From the NCBI GenBank assembly GCA_016192035.1, contig JACPUW010000032.1:65450-128966 (forward strand): a DNA stretch of 63,517 nucleotides, in the 5' to 3' direction. The position numbers and the translations under genes were made by a program. A model generated the notes under the pieces. It was not told the origin of the DNA. It saw nothing but the letters and a program-made list of their open reading frames with translations, and did not search any database. This DNA comes from Bacteroidota bacterium. Lineage in GTDB: Bacteria; Bacteroidota; Bacteroidia; CAILMK01; JACPUW01. Each line of letters starts with the position of its first letter. The first letter of the stretch is position 1. Positions 9,123 to 16,201 of this stretch are shown in pieces.

Positions 9123-9157
9123 GTGACCATTGTCACCCTTTTTCCTTGGTGACAATG
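9123..9157. promoter_or_regulatory. Overlapping inverted repeats upstream of the thioredoxin gene
   Basis: CATTGTCACC (9128-9137) and GGTGACAATG (9148-9157) form a perfect 10-bp inverted repeat with a 10-nt pyrimidine loop. The left arm also pairs with a GTGAC at 9123-9127, giving an alternative 5-bp hairpin over CATT. The two hairpins exclude each other. There is no T run on the plus strand after the long stem, so it is not a standard plus-strand terminator. It could be an operator, an mRNA stability element or a switch. Confidence 0.5.
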
Positions 9158-9189
9158 CGGAAATTTGCCCCCAGCAAAACCCACAACAC

Positions 9190-9957
9190 ATGGACTTTCA
9201 AACAGATGTAATACAACGCAGCTACCAGCTCCCGGTAGTGGTGGATTTCTGGGCACCCTGGTGCGGGCCCTGCCAGGTGCTGGGGCCCGTGATAGAAAGC
9301 TTGGCACAGGAACAAATTGGCAAATGGGAATTGGTGAAGGTGAATACCGAGACACACCCAAAACTGGCACAGGAATACCGCATAAAGGGCATACCCAGCG
9401 TGAAAATGCTTTATGAAGGACAAGTGGTGGCTGAATTCAGCGGTGCCCTGCCCAAATATCAGATAGCCCTCTGGCTCACCCAAAACCTGCCCGATCCCCG
9501 CGTTCAACTCCTCCATGCCGTGTTGGAAAAAAATGACCTACAAGGGCTGGAATCATTTGTGGTACAGCACCCCGACCTGGATTTGGGCCGATTTGAGCTG
9601 GCCTGGGCGCTGCTTGGCACCCAGCCTCTCAGGTCTATGGAATTGTTCAAGTCGGTGGAAGGCAATCCAACATTCAGCGATTTGGCCCAGAACGCCAAAG
9701 CCCTGGCAGAGATGAATATGGGCACACCTCTATCTGGTATTCCACAGGTAGATGGCCCCATAGACCTGGCCCGCTCCGCTTTTCAGGCAAATGATTTGGA
9801 CCAATGCCTCCACCAGCTCATCCTATCCATCGTGGCCGACAAAACCTACGGGAATGAATTGGCGCGGAGGGCTTGTTTGGCAATATTCAACCGTCGGGGC
9901 GAAGGACACGACGGTGTGAAAAAATACAGGCGCCGGTTTAACATGGCCCTATACTAA
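9190..9957 (+). CDS. cnoX: Thioredoxin-domain co-chaperone of the CnoX/YbbN type
   Basis: A 255-residue protein. Residues 1-110 are a thioredoxin fold with an intact WCGPC site (C25, C28) and the cis-Pro loop GIPSVKMLYEG. The C-terminal ~140 residues are helical repeats ending in a block typical of YbbN/CnoX: ARSAFQANDLDQCLHQLILS, then GNELARRACLAIFNRRGEG and YRRRFNMALY. In E. coli the family delivers chlorine-oxidised clients to refolding chaperones. The ATG at 9190 is used; the TTG at 9130 would put the inverted repeat inside the gene. The retained CxxC suggests redox activity, unlike E. coli CnoX, which lacks one cysteine. Confidence 0.85.
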   Translation: MDFQTDVIQRSYQLPVVVDFWAPWCGPCQVLGPVIESLAQEQIGKWELVKVNTETHPKLAQEYRIKGIPSVKMLYEGQVVAEFSGALPKYQIALWLTQNLPDPRVQLLHAVLEKNDLQGLESFVVQHPDLDLGRFELAWALLGTQPLRSMELFKSVEGNPTFSDLAQNAKALAEMNMGTPLSGIPQVDGPIDLARSAFQANDLDQCLHQLILSIVADKTYGNELARRACLAIFNRRGEGHDGVKKYRRRFNMALY

Positions 9958-9999
9958 CCCAGCACCCAGCTGCTGTAAGGGGCGGGAAGGCCACCACCC

Positions 10000-10007
10000 T
10001 ATATTTG
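10000..10007 (+). promoter_or_regulatory. Bacteroidota -7 element
   Basis: TATATTTG is an exact TAnnTTTG match ending 18 nt before the ATG at 10026. It overlaps the longer possible start at 10005 and so supports 10026. Confidence 0.6.
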
Positions 10008-10025
10008 ATGGCCAATTGCGCTCAA

Positions 10026-10412
10026 ATGAAACGGATCCTTATCGTATCGGGCTTGGTAGCCGTGCTCCTGATTATACTGGGTTTTTCTTTGGCCTATAAC
10101 CTGAACTATAGCGATGGCTTTCGTTCGGGTACGGTAGCCAAATTGAGCCACAAGGGAATGATATTCAAAACGTATGAAGGGCAATTGCTAAGTGGGGGCT
10201 TGGTGGCAGGTGGCGAGGGCGACGTGGCTTCCAACCTTTGGGATTTTTCGGTGGAACGCGGCGAGAAACAAGTACTTGCCGACCTAGAAAAGGCCGTGGA
10301 CGAACGCTACCCCGTGAAACTGCGCTATAAGGAAAAGTACTACAAGTTCTTTTGGCGGGGAGATACCAAGTATTTTGTGTATCAAGTAGAAAAGACCGGA
10401 GCCAAGCCATAG
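10026..10412 (+). CDS. Small membrane-anchored protein, family uncharacterised
   Basis: A 128-residue protein with one N-terminal membrane anchor (ILIVSGLVAVLLIILGFSLA) followed by a compact soluble domain with the motifs YSDGFRSGTVAKLSHKG, IFKTYEGQLLSGG, NLWDFSV and YPVKLRYKEKY. From memory, proteins of this layout occur widely in Bacteroidota, where they are often called hypothetical or wrongly labelled 6-phosphogluconate dehydrogenase. No catalytic motif is visible. The stop is 2 nt before the YdcF-like gene, so the two are probably co-transcribed. Confidence 0.85.
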   Translation: MKRILIVSGLVAVLLIILGFSLAYNLNYSDGFRSGTVAKLSHKGMIFKTYEGQLLSGGLVAGGEGDVASNLWDFSVERGEKQVLADLEKAVDERYPVKLRYKEKYYKFFWRGDTKYFVYQVEKTGAKP

Positions 10413-10414
10413 GT

Positions 10415-11176
10415 ATGTTTTTCGTGCTTTCTAAATTGCTGGCCCTGGCAGTTGCACCCGCTGTATGGATCGTTGTGGCGGGCCTGTACGGGTGGCTTAC
10501 CAAAAAGCCAAAAATGCGTAGATTGGCCTACCGCACCGCGATTGGCCTAACCTTGCTTTTTAGCAATGGTTTCGTTTTCAACGAGGTAAGAAGGCTATAC
10601 GAACCCAAAGAACGGCTGGCAAGCCAATTGGACACCGTGTACGACTATGGCATAGTGCTTACTGGCATGACCCGCCTGAACCGGGAAACAGGAAATGGAC
10701 ATTTCTCAGAAGGTTCAGACAGGTTGATGCAAGCGCTGCGGCTCTACGGACAAGGCAAGGTTAAACGATTGATAATTACAGGTGGGAGTAGCCGGATATT
10801 TCCTACAGATTACCGCGAAGCCACATTTCTACGCGAGTGGGCCATAGATATAGGTATTCCGGCCAAGGATATAGTAGCGGAATCAAATGCCAGAAATACT
10901 AGGGAGAACGCACTTTTCACCGCGCAATGGCTACAGGCCAATGGTCAAGGAAGTGCGCTGCTCATTACCTCGGCTACCCACATGCCCCGTTCGTTGGCAT
11001 GTTTTGCCAAAGTAGGACTTGTGATCGATTCCTTTCCCGCCGACCCTGCGGCTGCCCGACAAGATTATGGTTGGCAAACCTTCCTTCTGCCCAATTTGTC
11101 CATTCTGTCCAGTTGGTCTGGACTTTTTCATGAATGGATTGGTTTTTTGGCCTACCGGCTGGCGGGATATGCCTAG
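10415..11176 (+). CDS. YdcF/ElyC/SanA-family membrane protein (DUF218)
   Basis: A 253-residue protein. Two N-terminal membrane segments (LALAVAPAVWIVVAGLYGWL; the second near AIGLTLLFSNGFVF) precede a Rossmann-like DUF218 domain: DYGIVLTGM, SDRLMQALRLYGQGKVKRLI, ITGGSS, EATFLREWAIDIGIPAKDI, ESNARNTRENALFTAQWL and LLITSATHMPRS. The E. coli relative ElyC influences peptidoglycan and lipid-carrier metabolism, but the catalytic activity is not settled. The ATG at 10415 is chosen; the longer frame overlaps the preceding gene. The stop shares the CTAG palindrome with the convergent LD-carboxypeptidase gene. Confidence 0.9.
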   Translation: MFFVLSKLLALAVAPAVWIVVAGLYGWLTKKPKMRRLAYRTAIGLTLLFSNGFVFNEVRRLYEPKERLASQLDTVYDYGIVLTGMTRLNRETGNGHFSEGSDRLMQALRLYGQGKVKRLIITGGSSRIFPTDYREATFLREWAIDIGIPAKDIVAESNARNTRENALFTAQWLQANGQGSALLITSATHMPRSLACFAKVGLVIDSFPADPAAARQDYGWQTFLLPNLSILSSWSGLFHEWIGFLAYRLAGYA

Positions 11177-12075
11177 CTCATGGATAAGTAATACTGGCCA
11201 CTTTCTTGTGAAAAACCCAAAGTGTATTCGGCGCCTAACACCACCGGCCAGTTGGGGTAGGCATGGCCCGCTGAAAAACCAGTAACCACGGGTATTCCAA
11301 GCGGTTCAAATGCCTTGGCCAAAATTTCCCCCAAGGATTCGCCAAAAGGCAATTCATTGTCTTTGATTTTAGTAAAATCACCAACCAACACGGCCGCCAG
11401 CCCATCCAAGCGCCCAGAATACACCATGCCGCGCACCATGCGGTCCACCTGATAGAGGTACTCATCCACTTCTTCGAGCAATAGAATGGCTTGGTCAAAG
11501 TAATGAGGCGACAAACCTGGATATAGGTGGCTCAAGCAGGCCAAGTTGCCACCCACCAATTTGCCCCTTATAGCGCCTTCACCTTGTCCTTCGCCGCGCC
11601 AATGGTAAGTAGGTTTTTGCCCTAGAAGCATATCAACCACTAGCTGAGGCGAATCCATGTCAAGAGGCCCCTGGGCCAGGGATATGGGCATAGGGCCGTG
11701 TATGGTGCACACGCCATTGTCCACCAATGCATTGAGCAGAAAAGTAGCGTCACTAAACCCTGCTATCCATTTGGGGTATTGGAGTACGCGGTCCCAGTGT
11801 AACCCGCTTAGCAGCCGCAGGTTGCCGTAGCCACCCCTTGCCAGCCAAAGTGCTTTAATGTCAGGCCGCAGCAAGTAATCGTTCAAGGCATGGAGGCGCA
11901 CTTGGTCAGGAGCAGAGAAGGCACCCCACTGGGTACCTATGGTGTGAGGGTCGCTCAGGGGCAGCAGTCCGTTTTTGCGCAGCAAGTCCGCTCCCTTTTC
12001 GGCCTCATGGGCCAATACGGCACGGGCAGTGGCCAGTATGGCCACCTTATCGCCCTGGACCAAGAATGGGGGCAT
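11173..12075 (-). CDS. ldcA: LD-carboxypeptidase (murein tetrapeptide carboxypeptidase, peptidase S66)
   Basis: A 300-residue enzyme of the S66 family, which removes the terminal D-Ala from murein tetrapeptides during peptidoglycan recycling in the cytoplasm. From the ATG at 12075 the triad is S108 (in GFSDAT), E201 (in LLLEEVDEYLYQVDRM) and H271 (in GFSAGHAYPNW). ARGGYGNLRLL, the oxyanion segment HGPMP and GGNLACLSHLY are also typical. The in-frame GTG at 12090 lies directly beside a near-consensus -7 element, so the ATG at 12075 is preferred. It converges with the YdcF-like gene with no gap. Confidence 0.94.
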   Translation of the reverse strand: MPPFLVQGDKVAILATARAVLAHEAEKGADLLRKNGLLPLSDPHTIGTQWGAFSAPDQVRLHALNDYLLRPDIKALWLARGGYGNLRLLSGLHWDRVLQYPKWIAGFSDATFLLNALVDNGVCTIHGPMPISLAQGPLDMDSPQLVVDMLLGQKPTYHWRGEGQGEGAIRGKLVGGNLACLSHLYPGLSPHYFDQAILLLEEVDEYLYQVDRMVRGMVYSGRLDGLAAVLVGDFTKIKDNELPFGESLGEILAKAFEPLGIPVVTGFSAGHAYPNWPVVLGAEYTLGFSQESGQYYLSMS

Positions 12076-12095
12076 TTGGGTGCTTGTCACTACTA

Positions 12096-12103
12096 CAAAT
12101 ATG
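12096..12103 (-). promoter_or_regulatory. Near-consensus -7 element for ldcA
   Basis: On the minus strand this reads CATATTTG, one mismatch from TAnnTTTG, 20 nt before the ldcA ATG at 12075. It lies in the intergenic space shared with the divergent metG gene. Confidence 0.4.
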
Positions 12104-12180
12104 GCCTAAGGCAACCGGGTAAGGTGGCGTCCCGGGCGGAAACAAGCCGGTGGATGCCCAGCCAAGGCAGGGCATCCACG

Positions 12181-12188
12181 TATCTTTG
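12181..12188 (+). promoter_or_regulatory. Bacteroidota -7 element upstream of metG
   Basis: TATCTTTG, an exact TAnnTTTG match, ends 19 nt before the metG ATG at 12208. It excludes the much longer reading frame that opens at 11890 inside the opposite gene. Confidence 0.65.
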
Positions 12189-12207
12189 CCCAATTTCTCA
12201 GCCATAT

Positions 12208-14250
12208 ATGAGCGATACACAACGATTTACAGTTACCTCAGCCCTGCCCTATGTAAATGGCCCCATACATTTTGGCCATTTGGTAGGATGCTTTTTACCC
12301 GCCGATATGTATGTGAGATACCTGCGGGCTATGGGGCATGAAGTGCTCTATGTGTGTGGCAGCGATGAAAATGGCATGGCCATTACGCTCAGGGCCATGA
12401 AAGAGGGTATATCTCCAAGGGAAATCATTGACAAGTACCACCCTCTGGTAAAACAATCCCTCTCAGACATTGGAATCTCGTTTGACTGGTATTCACGTAC
12501 CTCAAGCCGAGTGCATTTTGATACCGCCCAAGAGTTTTTTAAGGTACTGGACAATAAAGGTTTGCTCCATCAACAGTCGGGCAGCCAATTGTTTGATCCC
12601 AAGTACAAACAGTTTTTGGCCGACCGGTATGTAAAGGGGACCTGCCCCAAGTGTGGAAACCCTGAAGCGTATGGCGACCAATGCGAACGCTGCGGCAGCT
12701 CCCTAAACGCCACCGACCTTATACATCCAGTGTCAACCCTGAGTGGCGAAACACCGACCCTTGAGCAAACCAACCACTGGTATTTCCCACTGAATGAGTA
12801 TGAACAATGGCTCCGCGAATGGATACTGGATGGGCATACTGAATGGAAAACCCATGTGTATGGACAGGTAAAAAGTTGGTTGGATGCCGGCCTACAGCCC
12901 CGGGCAGTAACCCGCGACCTGGAATGGGGAGTACCGGTGCCCAGGACCGATGCGGAGGGCAAGGTGCTGTATGTGTGGTTTGATGCGCCCATTGGCTATA
13001 TATCGTCCACCAAAGAGTGGGCGCAAGCACATGGACAGGATTGGGAAAAATGGTGGAAGGATCCCAAAACAAAACTGGTACACTTTATTGGCAAGGACAA
13101 CATTGTTTTCCATTGCATTTTTTTCCCCGCCATGCTCAAAGCCCATGGCGGCTTCATACTTCCTGAAAACGTACCCGCCAACGAATTTCTGAACCTGGAA
13201 GGCGAAAAATTCTCTACCTCACGCAACTGGGCCGTTTGGCTCCACGAGTACCTGCAAGAAGTGCCCGGCAAGGAAGACGTGCTTCGGTTTGTGCTTGCGT
13301 TCAATATGCCGGAGTCTAAGGATGCCGACTTCCACTGGCAGGACTATATGGACAGGAACAACAATGAGTTGGTGGCCGTATTTGGCAATTTGGCCAACCG
13401 TGTTTTTGTACTGTTGGAGAAGAATTTCGATCAAAAAATACCCCTACTTGGAAACCTGGCCCAAGCCGATCAGGTGTTTCTGGATGCGGCACACGGTTAC
13501 CCACAACGCATAGGCCAAGCCATAGAACGGTTTAGGTTTAAGGAAGCCCTGGGCGAATGGATGAACCTGGCCCGGATGGCCAATAAATTTCTCACCGACA
13601 ACGAGCCATGGAAATCTATAAAAACCGATCCATCCAGGGCAGGTACCGTACTCTATCTGGCTGCCGGGGCGCTTGGCATACTGGCCGTTACCGCTGAGCC
13701 CTTCTTGCCTTTTACCTCATCCAAACTGCGGGATGCATTGGGTATTCAAGACTGGTCATGGAAAGATTTGGCTACCCATAAGCTACGCCCCGGGGCACCC
13801 ATACACAATCCAGGTCATTTGTTTCACCTTATAGATCAATCGTTTGTGGAAGAACAGAAACAAAAATTGATGACAAAGAGCGCGGCTGTAGCGGCGGTGG
13901 CCCAAGCCATTGCCCCCAGCAAACAAGAAATCCAATACGAGGACTTTTCCAAACTTGATTTGCGGATAGGCACCATTGTTTCGGCTGAACGGATACCCAA
14001 GGCCGACAAGCTGCTGAAACTCCAGGTGGACCTGGGGCAGGAAACCAGGACAGTAGTTTCAGGCATAGCTGCCCATTACACGCCTGAGGAAGTAGTGGGG
14101 CGACAAGTAAGCCTGTTGGTGAACCTGGCACCCAGAAAATTGAGAGGGGTAGATTCACAGGGAATGATACTTATGGCGGAGGATGCAGGGGGCAAACTGG
14201 TGTTTGTGGCACCCGGCACAGCCGTAAACAATGGAAGTACAATAAGTTAG
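12208..14250 (+). CDS. metG: Methionyl-tRNA synthetase with C-terminal tRNA-binding domain
   Basis: A 680-residue class I aminoacyl-tRNA synthetase that charges tRNA(Met). The HIGH motif is HFGH at residues 21-24 and the KMSKS loop is KFSTS at 334-338. A knuckle C146-x2-C149-x9-C159-x2-C162 should bind zinc; only this one CxxC pair set is seen. Residues ~575-680 form an EMAP-II/Trbp111-like domain (FSKLDLRIGTIVSAERIPKA, LLVNLAPRKLRGV, SQGMIL) that aids tRNA binding and dimerisation. The start is set by family similarity and by the promoter at 12181. It is transcribed divergently from ldcA. Confidence 0.97.
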   Translation: MSDTQRFTVTSALPYVNGPIHFGHLVGCFLPADMYVRYLRAMGHEVLYVCGSDENGMAITLRAMKEGISPREIIDKYHPLVKQSLSDIGISFDWYSRTSSRVHFDTAQEFFKVLDNKGLLHQQSGSQLFDPKYKQFLADRYVKGTCPKCGNPEAYGDQCERCGSSLNATDLIHPVSTLSGETPTLEQTNHWYFPLNEYEQWLREWILDGHTEWKTHVYGQVKSWLDAGLQPRAVTRDLEWGVPVPRTDAEGKVLYVWFDAPIGYISSTKEWAQAHGQDWEKWWKDPKTKLVHFIGKDNIVFHCIFFPAMLKAHGGFILPENVPANEFLNLEGEKFSTSRNWAVWLHEYLQEVPGKEDVLRFVLAFNMPESKDADFHWQDYMDRNNNELVAVFGNLANRVFVLLEKNFDQKIPLLGNLAQADQVFLDAAHGYPQRIGQAIERFRFKEALGEWMNLARMANKFLTDNEPWKSIKTDPSRAGTVLYLAAGALGILAVTAEPFLPFTSSKLRDALGIQDWSWKDLATHKLRPGAPIHNPGHLFHLIDQSFVEEQKQKLMTKSAAVAAVAQAIAPSKQEIQYEDFSKLDLRIGTIVSAERIPKADKLLKLQVDLGQETRTVVSGIAAHYTPEEVVGRQVSLLVNLAPRKLRGVDSQGMILMAEDAGGKLVFVAPGTAVNNGSTIS

Positions 14251-14259
14251 TTTTTCACC

Positions 14260-14267
14260 TATTTTCG
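14260..14267 (+). promoter_or_regulatory. Variant -7 element (TAnnTTCG) upstream of gldJ
   Basis: TATTTTCG ends 16 nt before the gldJ ATG. The same T-to-C change appears upstream of the genes at 38321 and 50100, at the distance expected of a promoter. I treat it as a possible weaker variant of TAnnTTTG. Confidence 0.4.
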
Positions 14268-14283
14268 CCGCATCAAACAGCAG

Positions 14284-15651
14284 ATGAAGGGAGGCCTTCC
14301 ACTCATAAAAACCGCCTTTTTGTACGCCCTGTGCGGGGCGCTTTTGTTTGGCGTTTCCTGTAAAAAACAGTCGCTCGGCAGGCAATACGGCCAGTGGATG
14401 AAGGACAAAAAGGGAAGGAACGAAGTGCTTCGCAGTGCCCCCACCAATATGGTATATATACCCATGGGCAAGTTTGTGATGGGAGAATTGGACAAAGTAA
14501 CCAGTGGGGAGAAAAACACCCTGCCCCATGAAATGGAGGTTGAAGCCTTTTACTTAGACCGCACGGAGGTGACCAATCGCGCCTATCTGGCTTATTTGAA
14601 TTGGCTTAGCAAAATGTCGTCAGATCCACTGGATTATCTCTATGCCCTGCCCGATACCCTATGCTGGCGGCGGCCCATGAGCTACAATGAACCCATGGTG
14701 CGCGACTACCTTAGGCACCCGGCCTTTCAATTATACCCCGTGGTGGGCGTGTCGTGGGTGCAGGCCAACCTGTATTGCGAATGGCGTTCGGCCCGCATCA
14801 ATGAACTGGACTCATTGGGTGAGGACTCGGTCATAGTGCGCCTGCCCACCGAATTGGAATGGGAATACGCCGCTATGGCCAATTACGGGTATGACGCCAC
14901 TACCTTGGTCAATTTCAAATCTTTTAGCATAAGGCAACGCCTGGGATTTGGCCGCGGCATGATGATGCACAATTTCCAGCGCGGAAGGGGCGACGCTGGC
15001 GGCCTGGCACACAGGCCCAACGATGCGGGCATAAGTCCTGCACCGGTATATATGTATGAATCAAATGACTATGGCTTGTATAACATGCACGGCAACGTGG
15101 CTGAATGGGTGGCCGATGCCTATTCGGCAGTGACATTTGACGAAGTGATGGAAACCGAAAACCCGGGCAATGAGCTATATACCGATAGCCTACGGGACGA
15201 CAAGAATTTCATCACGCCCGACGAAACTTTCAAGCGGGTAATGGACTCACTGGGCATAGAGAACGCCAACCAAGCCGAGCCCGAAACGGACATAACCGGC
15301 ACCATTTTGAGGGTTTATAAGGGCGGCGGCTGGAGTGACCGGGCCTATTACCTAAACCCAGGTTCGCGCCGGTTTTTGCCCCAAACTGCGGCGGCTGACT
15401 ACATAGGGTTTAGGTGCGCCAGCCCCATACCTGAAAACCTGAAAAAGGAAAAACCCACCACCGGCACCGAAATAGGCGACTCAGTGGCCGGCAATGGCAA
15501 CGACACCGCTGCCACCGACCAGATAAGCGACAAAGAGCGGAAAAAGGCCGAAAAGGAAGCCCGCAAACAACAGAAAATAAAGGAGAAGGAAGAAAAACGC
15601 AAGGAGAAAGAATTAGGGGATAACGAAGGGCAAGAGGAAGAAGAAGGCTAG
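14284..15651 (+). CDS. gldJ: Gliding motility / T9SS lipoprotein GldJ
   Basis: A 455-residue lipoprotein with a signal peptide ending LLFGVSC and Lys-Lys after the modified Cys. The body is a sulfatase-modifying-factor (FGE) fold: MVYIPMGKFVMGE, VEAFYLDRTEVTNRAYLAYL, HPAFQLYPVVGVSWVQANLY, RLPTELEWEYAAMANYG, YGLYNMHGNVAEWVADAY, YKGGGWSD and IGFRCA. The WL segment after the TEVTN motif and the DTLCWRRPMSYNEPMVRDY block match GldJ rather than GldK. In Flavobacterium GldJ supports gliding and stabilises GldK for T9SS function. The last ~60 residues form a Lys/Glu-rich tail. porU and porV, neighbours of gldJ in Flavobacterium johnsoniae, are not next to it here. Confidence 0.87.
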   Translation: MKGGLPLIKTAFLYALCGALLFGVSCKKQSLGRQYGQWMKDKKGRNEVLRSAPTNMVYIPMGKFVMGELDKVTSGEKNTLPHEMEVEAFYLDRTEVTNRAYLAYLNWLSKMSSDPLDYLYALPDTLCWRRPMSYNEPMVRDYLRHPAFQLYPVVGVSWVQANLYCEWRSARINELDSLGEDSVIVRLPTELEWEYAAMANYGYDATTLVNFKSFSIRQRLGFGRGMMMHNFQRGRGDAGGLAHRPNDAGISPAPVYMYESNDYGLYNMHGNVAEWVADAYSAVTFDEVMETENPGNELYTDSLRDDKNFITPDETFKRVMDSLGIENANQAEPETDITGTILRVYKGGGWSDRAYYLNPGSRRFLPQTAAADYIGFRCASPIPENLKKEKPTTGTEIGDSVAGNGNDTAATDQISDKERKKAEKEARKQQKIKEKEEKRKEKELGDNEGQEEEEG

Positions 15652-15653
15652 TC

Positions 15654-16106
15654 CTATTTCTCGTAAAAAAGGTTAAGGTAGTTTATGGCCTCGGCTATGG
15701 ATGGGCCCTTTTCTTTGTAGTAGCCTTCATAGCCGCCGTCATCAAAAGCACTGCCGAGCTGAAAATCAAACCCTGGTAAATCAACCGTCTGTCCATCTGA
15801 AAATCGTACCGTGCAACACGGCTGGGCCCCAGCACAGGCAATTTTCACCAAGTGACCTGTTTTGCCCTGGTAATCAGCTTGTATTGAACCCAGTTTTATG
15901 TTGGCTTCAATAGACCCATTTGGAAAAGTCATCACGGCTTGCAGCAGGCCCGTTTGCTCATCCAATTCAAAATTGGGTGTACCCACCAACCATATATTGT
16001 TGGTATTGAGCCACTGGAGCGCTTCGGTCCTGGACGAAAAGGGATATTGGTTCCATGATAGCAAAAAGGAACAAGCACATAGCACAATCAATCGGTAAAT
16101 CTGCAT
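15654..16106 (-). CDS. Secreted small protein resembling one module of the left-edge repeat protein
   Basis: A 150-residue protein with a probable signal peptide (LIVLCACSFLLSW). The rest follows the order of the ~115-residue modules at 155-1609: an opening helix EALQWLN, strands FELDEQTGLLQAV and GSIEANIKLGSIQADY, a cysteine strand LVKIACAGAQPC, and a closing helix SIAEAINYLNLFYEK. By eye the match is weak but colinear. I do not recognise a named family. It converges with gldJ, its stop lying 2 nt beyond the gldJ stop. The function is unknown; two cysteines in the same strand as in the repeats may be structural. Confidence 0.75.
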   Translation of the reverse strand: MQIYRLIVLCACSFLLSWNQYPFSSRTEALQWLNTNNIWLVGTPNFELDEQTGLLQAVMTFPNGSIEANIKLGSIQADYQGKTGHLVKIACAGAQPCCTVRFSDGQTVDLPGFDFQLGSAFDDGGYEGYYKEKGPSIAEAINYLNLFYEK

Positions 16107-16201
16107 GGTTCAACCTGGTTAGCCCCGGCAAATAAATATGGGACATGACAAATGCTCCCGGGGCGCCATGCACAGTGGGGCCCACAAGTGGATTGGGTGT
16201 G

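Noticed and set aside
11890-12207. N-terminal extension of metG by about 106 codons
   Set aside because: The extension lies on top of ldcA on the other strand, does not resemble any synthetase and contains the metG -7 element. The family start is at 12208.
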